From: a virus
Direction: 5' to 3' (one strand)
Length of the DNA: 43,849 bases
Virus record (IMG/VR): IMGVR_UViG_3300012017_000270
Coordinates: 1 to 43,849 of that record
Part shown: positions 30,037 to 37,687 of the stretch, in pieces
How the letters are laid out: every line of letters begins with the position of its first letter
Numbering within the stretch: the stretch's first letter is position 1
Notes under the pieces: generated by a model
The model's input: the letters and a program-made list of their open reading frames with translations, nothing else
Told to the model about the DNA's origin: nothing
Database searches by the model: none
Program-made: the position numbers and the translations under genes

Positions 30037-30566
30037 TAGCAGGTTCCATCAAGTGGGTTTGGTGCTGAGAATTCATACCGCAATGTTCCGGATGTTGGCC
30101 GTGGACGAACCGACATCAACACCACTGTGTTAACAGGAACTGGCAAGAACGAAATGTTGGTAAACCCAGAGGCGGTTAGTTTCCACGCTCCTCCGGAATA
30201 ACTAACAGCAAAGCCGTAACCCAAAGTAGCAGTGTTGCATTGTTCTAATAGGTTGATAGCGGTGTCAGTGCCGCTTCGGTAGTTAGCGCGAGTTGCAAAA
30301 TCAGTGTTAGTTGCAATTGAATTGGATGGTTGAAGTTCAACCCAACTGTATTTCCATATTGGAAGCGCAGCACTGATTGTTGAAGCCGTGATTCTGGCTG
30401 GGAAAAACACTTCATCTGAAGTTGCGTTTCCTTTTGCTTGCAACTCCGCAACCAAAGATGCCAATGAACTCACTTCACAAACCAACTTAGCCATGTCTTT
30501 CATAGCAGATCTGTACTGCTGTGAGAATGGGTTAGTTAGCGTGTCAAATGTAGATGGGGTCAGCAT
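30036..30566 (-). CDS. Hypothetical tail-region protein
   Basis: This is a 176-residue protein. A short N-terminal helix (residues 15-45) precedes a beta-rich domain of Ser/Thr/Ala/Gly composition typical of phage tail or fibre parts. No family is recognised. It sits between the 256-residue and Cys-rich tail-region genes with 2 nt and overlapping junctions, so it is part of the same structural operon. Confidence 0.7.
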   Translation of the reverse strand: MLTPSTFDTLTNPFSQQYRSAMKDMAKLVCEVSSLASLVAELQAKGNATSDEVFFPARITASTISAALPIWKYSWVELQPSNSIATNTDFATRANYRSGTDTAINLLEQCNTATLGYGFAVSYSGGAWKLTASGFTNISFLPVPVNTVVLMSVRPRPTSGTLRYEFSAPNPLDGTC

Positions 30567-30568
30567 TG

Positions 30569-31339
30569 TTAGAAACTAACTGATTCATAGTCTGAAACAA
30601 TTTTTAAAACCCATTGTCCAGTACTAGTAGATTGGGTTAAACAGTGCGACGAAAAACTTTTTGACGCACTAAAGTTGACCGTACCAGAGTATTTGTAACC
30701 AGCGTTTGTTCGTGCGCTAATTTCGCAACCATCAAACCGAAGTTGACCAGCAGTAAATGACAATCCGCCAATTGTGTAACTGTTGGTATTTACTTTTCCT
30801 GCTTTTGATGCCCAAGCAGCCAGCGGATTGGTTGAACTTTGGTATGGGAATCCCATGCGAATAATTGGTCGCATCCAACTTCTTGACCTTGGGCGGATGT
30901 CTAATCGCGATAAAGTTGCTCCGTCATACAATGGATTTGTAACATCCGGAAGTCCAGTTGCTGAATCCAATGGCAGTGGTTCGGTAAATATGGGTACCGC
31001 TTCGTATCCAAGACGGTACTCAGCCAAACTTGATGTGCCGCTTCCACCCCAATTGCTGTTAATCCAACCGTATCGCTCTTCAACAATGTAACGACCAACA
31101 CCGACTTGCTTAGATGTGCGGTTAAGCATTGCCATCGGGCCGTATGGAGGCGCACCCAAAATTGGAAACGCTGTTGCAAACGCAACTGCACCGCTTGCTG
31201 CCGCTTGAATTGCTAGATCGTGACCGTCTGCGCCAGTAATGCCTTCAACAAAATGGCGCCGAATTACAGATTCGCCACTTGCGGTGTCATATCCAAGAAC
31301 CTGTGTCGTCCCATAGATGTCACTTGTTACCGTAGCCAT
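30569..31339 (-). CDS. Hypothetical virion protein
   Basis: The protein has 256 residues and is not recognised. It is rich in Gly, Ser and aromatic residues and probably beta-structured. The start directly abuts the stop of the upstream 85-residue gene. Placement between neck and tail-tip genes suggests a tail or baseplate-like component. Confidence 0.7.
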   Translation of the reverse strand: MATVTSDIYGTTQVLGYDTASGESVIRRHFVEGITGADGHDLAIQAAASGAVAFATAFPILGAPPYGPMAMLNRTSKQVGVGRYIVEERYGWINSNWGGSGTSSLAEYRLGYEAVPIFTEPLPLDSATGLPDVTNPLYDGATLSRLDIRPRSRSWMRPIIRMGFPYQSSTNPLAAWASKAGKVNTNSYTIGGLSFTAGQLRFDGCEISARTNAGYKYSGTVNFSASKSFSSHCLTQSTSTGQWVLKIVSDYESVSF

Positions 31340-31597
31340 TTAAGACCCAATCATTGTTTTTAGCATATCCCTGATCGCTACCGCTTCATCATGGATTGCT
31401 GATAGTGCGCTTAGGATGTCTTTAGACATGCCCGAATCACCGGACGACTGATTGCTGCTCTGTTGTGCTGGAACCGCTCCTGCCGTGTCCTGCTTGCCAG
31501 AAGAGTCAGCAAACTGCTTGGCAGCAGCCGCCGCTTCTTCTACGCGCTTACTGAACTCTTCAAGATCTGGGATCTGTGGTTGCTCAAAGGAAGACAT
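31340..31597 (-). CDS. Small helical protein with disordered middle
   Basis: This is an 85-residue protein. An N-terminal amphipathic helix (residues 10-30, EEFSKRVEEAAAAAKQFA) and a C-terminal helix (60-82) flank a Ser/Gln/Gly-rich linker. It could be a tail chaperone or connector. The ATG overlaps the previous stop (TAATG). Confidence 0.7.
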   Translation of the reverse strand: MSSFEQPQIPDLEEFSKRVEEAAAAAKQFADSSGKQDTAGAVPAQQSSNQSSGDSGMSKDILSALSAIHDEAVAIRDMLKTMIGS

Positions 31598-32028
31598 TAG
31601 ACAACAGTGCCAGAGAGTTTGAAGGAAATAGCAACACCAACATATGGCTGCGTCTTGTTAGCATTAACTTCAATGCTTTCAATAAACCCATAAAAGGATT
31701 TGGTGCCAGCAGTGTTGCCGTAGGTCATAATGATTTGTGTTCCAGTTCCACTGAGATCATCAATAACATCATTAGCAGTGATAGTTGTGCCATTTACCAT
31801 GTATCCAGTGCATACAAGTCGTCCTTCTACAAGTCCGCTTTTTGCATATCGCCGGGTTAGATCTTGACCACATGTAACATCCACCAACTCGGCTTGAATG
31901 TTTAATTTATGCCCGACCACAACCATGACAAATGTTGGAAGCGTGCAACTGTTACCACTTGGAATGGTAGTTGACCACTGCACAAGCATGGAACCAGCAG
32001 GCGGCTTGACTAGTGTTTCAACTGCCAT
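31597..32028 (-). CDS. Possible tail-tube-like protein
   Basis: The 143-residue protein is beta-rich, with a C-terminal segment SIEVNANKTQPYVGVAISFKL. Size and the alternating-strand composition would fit a tail-tube or head-completion protein, but no signature is decisive. GAAAGGA lies 8 nt before the ATG, and palindrome copy 5 is immediately upstream of that RBS. Confidence 0.6.
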   Translation of the reverse strand: MAVETLVKPPAGSMLVQWSTTIPSGNSCTLPTFVMVVVGHKLNIQAELVDVTCGQDLTRRYAKSGLVEGRLVCTGYMVNGTTITANDVIDDLSGTGTQIIMTYGNTAGTKSFYGFIESIEVNANKTQPYVGVAISFKLSGTVV

Positions 32029-32045
32029 AGCGCATTCCTTTCAAA

Positions 32046-32063
32046 AGTCCGGCGCGCCGGACT
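32046..32063. repeat. Dispersed palindrome copy 5
   Basis: AGTCCG-GCGCGC-CGGACT is a perfect 18 bp palindrome in the 36 bp gap between two structural genes. On the minus strand it is followed by TTTT and then by the RBS of the 143-residue gene, so it could form a small attenuator or RBS-flanking hairpin. Confidence 0.92.
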
Positions 32064-32064
32064 A

Positions 32065-32316
32065 TTACGTTGCGTCCAACTTGATTCCAGTCCAAGTAGC
32101 GGTTGCTGCATTGGCAGCAGCAGCGTTGTAATAAATTGTGTTGCTAGTCGTGGTGCCAGTTGAGTTGATCATAATTGCTCCACGGGCATAACCCTGCATA
32201 TCAACATTTGCTGCGGTTGGCGCAGTGGCTCCAATAGAAACAACCTGCAACAACTTGCCAGCAACAGTGCGAACGCCGTCGTTATTAAATTTCTCAATCG
32301 AATGATGTCCGGGCAT
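32065..32316 (-). CDS. Small Ala/Thr-rich virion protein
   Basis: This 83-residue protein has Ala/Thr/Asn-rich beta-prone sequence. It may be a decoration or stabilising protein. No family is recognised. It lies 9 nt after the neck-like gene and is followed by palindrome copy 5. Confidence 0.65.
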   Translation of the reverse strand: MPGHHSIEKFNNDGVRTVAGKLLQVVSIGATAPTAANVDMQGYARGAIMINSTGTTTSNTIYYNAAAANAATATWTGIKLDAT

Positions 32317-32325
32317 TGTGTGTCC

Positions 32326-33315
32326 TTATGGTGTCGGGGTGTAGGTGACTGTAAAATCTCTGCATTGGCGTCGGCCAATAGGGTCTGAATTATCGCCATT
32401 GTATCCAAGGTTTCCCGCATACATGCCAGTTCTGTCTGCCATGACGGATGCGGCTAACCGTTGCATAAATAGTTCGCGGTACTTGGTATTGGGCGTGTCG
32501 CCATACTCCTCGGCAACAGCCAAGCAAGACACCATAATTGTTTCGTAGTGAGCCATTCCGCCAAGTGGAATGTCATCGGTCGCTTGAAGCGTTTGCGGAA
32601 TGATTCGGTATGTAGCAGTAAACGTGGTCGCTTCTTGGCAGAACGGGTAAACGCGCATGACAAAGTCTTGATCAACAAAGGGTTCAGTACCGGCTGGCCA
32701 GTTCTTGGCTTCAATACTAAAGATCTCCGGAAAACCAATTGGAGAAGCAATATTGGTTTGTTGGACGTTGAGGATGTATTCGCTGTTGACGTTCTGGAGC
32801 GGCGGACGCCGGGTTGCCGTTGGGTAAAAGACGTTTAAGTCCATCCCAGTGGCTGGCATTGCTACACGGTTGTAATAAAACGTAGCGGTTGTGGCGGTAC
32901 CAATGTTGACCGACAAGTCCTTGAGGGTACAGACGGTCGCACTTGTGTATGTATCAACTTCGTAATACCCATCAAGGCTGGCAAAGGTAACAACAGTGTT
33001 TGCAACACCCGACGTAAGAGCCGATGAAAGAAACGTAACAACACCGTTTACTACCGTACATGTTGGTGTTGGAGCAAGAGGTGCAGGAAACAAGAACGTC
33101 CCCCGCTTTTTCATAAACGACCATTGATGCGACGATCCTTCTCCGGGAAGAGGCGGAGGATAGTAAAACTGTCGCAAACCCCGCGCAATAAATGAAGTAA
33201 CGTCCGCCTGAGCATTTGCGCTGTAAGACCCGTAAGCAACTGCGCGAGAATACCCCACAAAACGACCGAGTTCAGTCCTCAGAAGATCAATGTTTAAAGT
33301 GAGTTCTGCTGGCAT
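32326..33315 (-). CDS. Probable head-tail connector/neck protein
   Basis: In this 329-residue protein, an N-terminal helical part (LRTELGRFVGYSRA...VTSFIARGLRQFYYP) is followed by a central beta insertion and a second helical part (LAVAEEYGDTPNTKYRELFMQRL). That split helical layout is common in phage head-completion adaptors of the gp15/stopper type. The position, between capsid and tail-region genes, agrees. The assignment is inference from composition and context. The start overlaps the HNH gene stop (TAATG). Confidence 0.6.
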   Translation of the reverse strand: MPAELTLNIDLLRTELGRFVGYSRAVAYGSYSANAQADVTSFIARGLRQFYYPPPLPGEGSSHQWSFMKKRGTFLFPAPLAPTPTCTVVNGVVTFLSSALTSGVANTVVTFASLDGYYEVDTYTSATVCTLKDLSVNIGTATTATFYYNRVAMPATGMDLNVFYPTATRRPPLQNVNSEYILNVQQTNIASPIGFPEIFSIEAKNWPAGTEPFVDQDFVMRVYPFCQEATTFTATYRIIPQTLQATDDIPLGGMAHYETIMVSCLAVAEEYGDTPNTKYRELFMQRLAASVMADRTGMYAGNLGYNGDNSDPIGRRQCRDFTVTYTPTP

Positions 33316-33524
33316 TATTGTTTCTTCCGGTTGGCTTTAGCGGTAATCACCCGAAGGTTAGAACGGCTATTGTTGTTTGGATTGCCATCTTTGTGATCAA
33401 CGGCGTTTCCATCACCCTTACGAATCAACCCAGCATTTGACATTTTACGGTTTGCAGCATTACGCAATGCGCGTTCCTGCTTCATCCGCTTACTACTGTG
33501 GTATTTTTCGTAGTCGGAGTTCAT
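33315..33524 (-). CDS. Tiny HNH endonuclease-like protein
   Basis: The 69-residue protein carries VDHKDGNPNNNSRSNLRVIT (residues 42-61), the core of HNH_3-type endonucleases: a DH pair, then NN and NL. The N-terminal part is short and basic and lacks a separate DNA-recognition domain, so it is either a minimal nicking enzyme or a remnant of a homing endonuclease. It is inserted between two structural genes with TAATG overlaps at both ends, which suggests it is now part of the operon. Confidence 0.75.
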   Translation of the reverse strand: MNSDYEKYHSSKRMKQERALRNAANRKMSNAGLIRKGDGNAVDHKDGNPNNNSRSNLRVITAKANRKKQ

Positions 33525-34384
33525 TACTGAATTAGGTTGTACATCACACCAACGGACTTGGCTTTTCCAGCAAGGCCAGTACTAGGTGCAGTGTATTTTG
33601 TGCTGGCTGGTTGATAACCCCATCCGTAAATTGGAATACATAAAAGATACTGTGACCCAGCAAGATTGTTAATGTACATTTCGCCAGCCTGAGTGGTATT
33701 TGTTGTACCCAATACTGGGCTGTATGTTGGACAAATCGCAACATCGGAATAAATTTGGGCAACTGGCGCGCCAGTTGCGGCTGTAATTTCATGTGACAAC
33801 AAATTTGAATACGAACCAAGCGCACCGGCATAAGTGTTTCCAATGTAAGTGGATGCAGCATTACTACTTAATCCCGCAGTTGTTGGAAGTTCTCTTAAAT
33901 CACCAACAGCCGAGTGTCCTTGAACAATCCGAACACCGTTTGCTAGTCGAATCCAAGACCTGCCGTATATGTTCAAATAATCAGTCCAAGAAGAACTTGA
34001 ACCAGTTGGAATAGAGGTAGTAATTGGCCATGTAGTCATTACCGTACAGTAAAGAGAACTCATCCATATACTTGGTGTTTGATCTGGTTCTGCATCAGAA
34101 TCAATCAAATAAACATTCCATGTAACTGGATAAGTCAATGCACCACCCGCTGCATCTACTGTTGACATTGGAAAACGTAAACGAATCGCATTGTATCCAT
34201 GCACTGAAATGGCATATGTTGTTTGTGGATCGTTTGTAATTTGTCCAGACCAAGATGCTTGTAAAATGCCCCCGCTTACGCCGCTTACTGCATTTGTGTA
34301 AACACCATTGTTAGTGGTACTACCTACGTCCGCAACGCCGTTCCACCACCCATTAAATTTCCAACCAGTGCTATATCCCTGCAT
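33524..34384 (-). CDS. Hypothetical virion protein, beta-rich
   Basis: This 286-residue protein is Gly/Ser/Thr/Trp-rich with many short strands and little charge. The composition resembles phage surface or carbohydrate-binding proteins. No catalytic motif is seen. It lies between the small-gene cassette and the neck genes. Confidence 0.65.
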   Translation of the reverse strand: MQGYSTGWKFNGWWNGVADVGSTTNNGVYTNAVSGVSGGILQASWSGQITNDPQTTYAISVHGYNAIRLRFPMSTVDAAGGALTYPVTWNVYLIDSDAEPDQTPSIWMSSLYCTVMTTWPITTSIPTGSSSSWTDYLNIYGRSWIRLANGVRIVQGHSAVGDLRELPTTAGLSSNAASTYIGNTYAGALGSYSNLLSHEITAATGAPVAQIYSDVAICPTYSPVLGTTNTTQAGEMYINNLAGSQYLLCIPIYGWGYQPASTKYTAPSTGLAGKAKSVGVMYNLIQ

Positions 34385-34428
34385 TGTTTTTCTTTCTTAC
34401 TAGATGGCAGAACTAAGTAGTGTAAAAA

Positions 34429-34578
34429 TTATTCTTCTAAGGCTCCGCCCTTAATGACGTTGCTTGCCATTTTAACAGCACTCTTTCGATTGCTAATTGC
34501 TCGACGAATCGCGTTTGATGCTTTTGAAACTTTTTGTCCGGAAGAAGCCGAGCGTGGTGCTGATTGTGATTTTGCCAT
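34429..34578 (-). CDS. Tiny basic protein, paralogue A
   Basis: This 49-residue basic protein reads SASSGQKVSKASNAIRRAIS in its middle. The neighbouring 34612-34758 gene encodes the same core with small changes, and both are preceded by the same AACAAGGAATCACA leader, so gene plus leader were duplicated together. Function unknown; the Lys/Arg content suggests nucleic-acid or capsid binding. Confidence 0.75.
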   Translation of the reverse strand: MAKSQSAPRSASSGQKVSKASNAIRRAISNRKSAVKMASNVIKGGALEE

Positions 34579-34611
34579 TGTGATTCCTTGTTACTAGGTG
34601 GCGGAGATAAA

Positions 34612-34758
34612 TTACTTTCTAGGGCTTGGCGGCAGAGCAGCCGCGGTCTTTTTTACAGCAGGCTTTGCGTTAGTAATTGCTCGGCGAATTGCGTTTGACG
34701 CGCTCGACACTTTTTGTCCGGACGAAGCAGAACGTGCGCCTGACATTGAATTTCTCAT
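34612..34758 (-). CDS. Tiny basic protein, paralogue B
   Basis: This 48-residue partner of the 34429-34578 gene has the core SASSGQKVSSASNAIRRAIT. The C-terminus differs (Pro/Ala/Lys-rich). The RBS AAGGA and its flanks are identical in both copies. Confidence 0.75.
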   Translation of the reverse strand: MRNSMSGARSASSGQKVSSASNAIRRAITNAKPAVKKTAAALPPSPRK

Positions 34759-34805
34759 TGTGATTCCTTGTTGGTGTTGAATATCAGTTTACAACCAAGG
34801 CAAAT

Positions 34806-34916
34806 TTAATAGCCTTTTGCCTTGGTCATTTTCTTGCCGGTCTTCTTTGCTTCAGACTGAGCCGCAGCCTTGCCCTTAGCGGTGTATGGGAATGTTTTCT
34901 TTCCTACCTTTGGCAT
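34806..34916 (-). CDS. Tiny basic protein (MPKVGKKTFPYTAKG)
   Basis: The 36-residue protein is Lys/Ala-rich with the pattern 'GKK.FPYT.KG..AA..EAKKTGKK', which recurs in many phage genomes as a tiny virion-associated or DNA-binding protein of unknown role. The ATG overlaps the stop of the Met-rich gene (TAATG). Confidence 0.75.
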   Translation of the reverse strand: MPKVGKKTFPYTAKGKAAAQSEAKKTGKKMTKAKGY

Positions 34917-35062
34917 TACGACATCCCACCCTTTTTCATCTTCATGCCCATGCTCTTCTTTGCTGGCATTTTCTTTCCCGCTGGAGCCTTAGACATGGGC
35001 ATGCCCATCATGCCCATCATCCCCATCATGCCCTTCTTCGCCATCTTCTTCTTGTTCATCAT
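34916..35062 (-). CDS. Met-rich 48-residue protein
   Basis: 16 of 48 residues are Met, and most of the rest are Lys and Gly, with a repeated GMMGMMGMMGM core and KKMPAKKSMGMKMKKGG tail. A coding origin is supported by overlap with genes on both sides (its start touches the TGA of the membrane-protein gene) and by an AAAGGAAAG RBS. Function unknown; a metal-binding or virion role is possible. Confidence 0.65.
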   Translation of the reverse strand: MMNKKKMAKKGMMGMMGMMGMPMSKAPAGKKMPAKKSMGMKMKKGGMS

Positions 35063-35172
35063 CAGATCTTTCCTTTCTTAGCGAGAAACGCTCCCGCCAT
35101 AAAACCGATTGCTCCGGTCAACAGAGCAAACCACACGGATCCCATAAACGATGATAAGTCAGCAAGCATCAT
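35062..35172 (-). CDS. Small membrane protein, possible holin
   Basis: This 36-residue protein has one strong helix (VWFALLTGAIGFMAGAFLA) with Gly spacing, and a short basic tail. It overlaps the spanin-like gene (ATG on TGA), so it sits in a lysis-like cassette. Holin is a guess from context. Confidence 0.6.
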   Translation of the reverse strand: MMLADLSSFMGSVWFALLTGAIGFMAGAFLAKKGKI

Positions 35173-35687
35173 TTGTCATCTTTCTTGTGAATGCGTCGCC
35201 ACGCTGAATCAAACTCCGGGTCTGATGCACGCCGCGCAGCGACATATTCACGGGCATCTTCTGGTTTATCTGGGTTGAGCATACCGGCTGCGAGGTCTGC
35301 GTCTTGGATCTTCCGTCTAGGGATCCATCCAATCGCGACACGGATCGCTGTGCCAAGTCCGGTTTGCCAAAGCAATACAACAATCGACAACGCAACAATC
35401 GCAAGACCGACCATCCAGAGCGTAGAGATCCACGCGGGTACCTTGTCTTCAAGACTAGGTAGGCGGTCGTGAATGCCAGCAGCAAGATCGTCAATCCGTC
35501 CAGCACGGTTAATTACCTCTTTATCTCCAATCCTCCGACCATACTCAACAAGGGCATGTGCTTCAACACGAATGGCGTTCGTGTCTTGGCTTACTTGCTC
35601 TAGTTGACTACATCCCGCCAGCAGGGCGGCGGTCAGGGTAAGAGTTGTTGTTTTCCAACTTGCCCTCAATTTTGTCCAGTCGGCCAT
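35169..35687 (-). CDS. Spanin-like lipoprotein with internal membrane helix
   Basis: The 172-residue protein starts with a lipoprotein signal: basic n-region, hydrophobic segment and lipobox LAGC (residues 23-26). A helical periplasmic stretch (27-83) is followed by a membrane helix (86-109) and a 60-residue charged C-terminus. A lipid anchor plus a later membrane helix is the layout of unimolecular spanins, which link outer and inner membranes in the last step of lysis. Usual u-spanins end soon after the helix, so the long cytoplasmic tail is unusual. It overlaps the upstream small membrane gene by 80 nt in another frame, as in Rz/Rz1 pairs. The start at 35687 is preferred over 35711. Confidence 0.6.
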   Translation of the reverse strand: MADWTKLRASWKTTTLTLTAALLAGCSQLEQVSQDTNAIRVEAHALVEYGRRIGDKEVINRAGRIDDLAAGIHDRLPSLEDKVPAWISTLWMVGLAIVALSIVVLLWQTGLGTAIRVAIGWIPRRKIQDADLAAGMLNPDKPEDAREYVAARRASDPEFDSAWRRIHKKDDK

Positions 35688-35841
35688 TGATTGCCTGTTG
35701 TTGAGTAACAAGTTGCATTAGCAAACGGTCATGTGCAATATATGCACTGCTGATTGTTGACATCACAACCACAAGAATGGCAATGATTGCAATCCAATCG
35801 CGTGCTGACAGCCGAACAACATTATTTGCTTCAATAGTCAT
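35608..35841 (-). CDS. Small membrane/coiled-coil protein (holin or i-spanin-like)
   Basis: In this 77-residue protein, one helix at 16-36 (WIAIIAILVVVMSTISSAYIA) is followed by a coiled-coil stretch (LLMQLVTQQQAINGRLDKIEGKLE) and a polar tail. This fits an inner-membrane spanin subunit or a single-pass holin. Overlap with the lipoprotein gene favours a spanin pair. AAGG lies upstream of the ATG. Confidence 0.65.
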   Translation of the reverse strand: MTIEANNVVRLSARDWIAIIAILVVVMSTISSAYIAHDRLLMQLVTQQQAINGRLDKIEGKLENNNSYPDRRPAGGM

Positions 35842-35855
35842 ATATGAACCTTATC

Positions 35856-35892
35856 CACGGGGCGGGTATCCGTCGTAGGAACCCGCCCCGTG
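35856..35892 (-). other. Strong hairpin between fibre-like gene and lysis cassette
   Basis: A perfect 12 bp stem, CACGGGGCGGGT and ACCCGCCCCGTG, encloses a 13 nt loop. No T-run follows on the minus strand, where the RBS of the next gene starts instead. Likely an mRNA processing or stabilising element, or a weak terminator. Confidence 0.75.
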
Positions 35893-35907
35893 AACTTGAG
35901 AGGTTAA

Positions 35908-36588
35908 TTAGCGCGTAAAACCAAGTGCCATGTAATCAACCGAGCATCCCTGTGCCACCGCAGATGCGTTTGAGTATGACTCAAACATTGCAGTTGTAGG
36001 AACCGTTGTCGATGTGGTAACAAAATTACCATCAACATACCAATCAATCTGCGTCGTTCCCTTGACAACAAATCCAAGACGACGATATGCAGCAGCAGTA
36101 TTACCGGTAGCAAGAGTAACTGTGCCAGTAGCAGCAGTTCCAAATACACCGTTGATAGCACCTTGAACAAAGGCAAAACCAATGCACGACCGACTGGCGT
36201 CAGGAACGCCAGCGACCGTAATTGGAGCAACCGTACCACTGCTCGACAAACCAACAAATTGAGCGCACGATGCCGTTGTTACATCAGTAACGGCAACCAA
36301 GAACTCGCATGAAATGATTCGCCCGACAGCGGCTTGCGTTACTGCACCAGTCGATCCAACACAGAAAGCAGCAGGAGTACCATTAGAGGCAATGCCCCAT
36401 ACACCTGTGCAAACAGTTGTTGAACGAGTGATGACTGGCGCACCGGTCAACACATACTGCTGGGCAGTAACAATGTTTTCCCAAATGAAATCACGAAACA
36501 GGCTAACTGCTTCGCGTGGATTAAGCAACGCATCTGCAAAAGGTGCGTTTGAAAGAGATCCACTCTTGTACTTTGTAAGAATTTGCAT
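35908..36588 (-). CDS. LamG/jelly-roll-like virion surface protein
   Basis: This 226-residue protein follows the capsid gene. Beta-rich sequence with 'AAYRRLGFVVKGTTQIDWYVDGNFV' resembles the end of a concanavalin/LamG-type sandwich in which the last strands describe a ligand-binding sheet. It is probably a head decoration or fibre protein. The family is not certain. The start is ATG 36588, about 20 nt after the capsid stop. Confidence 0.65.
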   Translation of the reverse strand: MQILTKYKSGSLSNAPFADALLNPREAVSLFRDFIWENIVTAQQYVLTGAPVITRSTTVCTGVWGIASNGTPAAFCVGSTGAVTQAAVGRIISCEFLVAVTDVTTASCAQFVGLSSSGTVAPITVAGVPDASRSCIGFAFVQGAINGVFGTAATGTVTLATGNTAAAYRRLGFVVKGTTQIDWYVDGNFVTTSTTVPTTAMFESYSNASAVAQGCSVDYMALGFTR

Positions 36589-36608
36589 AGTAAGTTTCCT
36601 TTCTTAAA

Positions 36609-37667
36609 TCAGAATGCCGACGAGCCGGTACCAAGGACGAAGTTCATGCGACGATTCGTACACATGAGGTTCAGAGTGGTATCAACGTGGGTAACAAACA
36701 CGCTGTGCTGCGTACTTGCTGGCGTTGGCCCTTCTTCGCGCATGTATTCGCCAGCCAAGAATGCTGGCTTGAGGACGCCCCAGTTGATGCCGTAGACCGG
36801 GTTAGCGGTATTGGCTTCAAGGAAGGGAACCCAAGTCACAGGAACCTGACGGAACATCAGACGACCATCCTTGGAAGCAATGTCGTTGCCAAGGTTGTCG
36901 TTCTGTGCTTCAAGAGCCTCTTCAAGAGGGCCGATCACCGAGTAGTTCGTGTAGTAACCGAAGTTGTTACCCGTGTTGTACGAAGGTGATGGAACCGGAG
37001 GCTTGAAGTTGGTGAACGTAGCCGCACGTCGCCACTTACGGATAAGATCCGTAGAAGTAACCGCCGTGTAGGTGCATGCCCAGTTAGCCCAGTTTGGATA
37101 GGTAACTGAAGAAATGTTTCCTGCGCCAGCGGTAAAGCCAGCAGGATTCAATCCTTCAAATGCACCGTTTGCGTTGCTGGTGGTACCCGGATAGCAAATC
37201 CAATAAGGAACGCCGTACATCTGCTGATTGTCGGTCGAACTCGTAGGCTTGTTCCAGAAACGAGTTTCCATGTGCTTCGCCAAGTCAATCATTGCGTCAT
37301 TACGACGAATGCGGACAAGGTCAACAATTTCCGCTGGAGCGCGGTTCATTGCTACTTCACGACGCTCAATGGCGTAGTTGGTAGTAACGTGACGCCACGG
37401 AATGTTCGCAGTCTGCATCACATCGGACACGTTGATTGAGTCCGTTGCGTACATTTCAGTGTCCTTTGCTGCGCCCGAAGTGGCGGTAGCAATGTTCCAC
37501 TGAATGCCAAAACCACTCTGGAACGAAACCTTCTCGCGCTGAAGCAGCATGGGAAGAGCAACGTGTTCCTGAAGGGTGTACGAAATATCACTCCACTTCA
37601 TACGACCAAGATCGCGCTGTGTCGTCTTGATCAAGTCTGCAATGTCATCCGCCTGTAGATAGGCCAT
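36609..37667 (-). CDS. Major capsid protein
   Basis: This 352-residue protein has the size and layout of HK97-fold capsids: N-terminal helical arm (to about 45), a long-helix region around 95-135 (ERREVAMNRAPAEIVDLVRI), and a C-terminal beta-rich part. The previous gene encodes an acidic scaffold-like protein, as expected for a capsid gene. It has the strongest Shine-Dalgarno sequence in the late arm (AAGGAGAA, 5 nt before the ATG), consistent with high expression. Confidence 0.8.
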   Translation of the reverse strand: MAYLQADDIADLIKTTQRDLGRMKWSDISYTLQEHVALPMLLQREKVSFQSGFGIQWNIATATSGAAKDTEMYATDSINVSDVMQTANIPWRHVTTNYAIERREVAMNRAPAEIVDLVRIRRNDAMIDLAKHMETRFWNKPTSSTDNQQMYGVPYWICYPGTTSNANGAFEGLNPAGFTAGAGNISSVTYPNWANWACTYTAVTSTDLIRKWRRAATFTNFKPPVPSPSYNTGNNFGYYTNYSVIGPLEEALEAQNDNLGNDIASKDGRLMFRQVPVTWVPFLEANTANPVYGINWGVLKPAFLAGEYMREEGPTPASTQHSVFVTHVDTTLNLMCTNRRMNFVLGTGSSAF

Positions 37668-37687
37668 GATGTTCTCCTTAATTACGA

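Noticed and set aside
3763-35158. Shared string ACGATGATAAGTCAG near 3762 and 35149
   Set aside because: Only two copies in unrelated contexts; similar GATGATAAG strings are common, so it is treated as coincidence.
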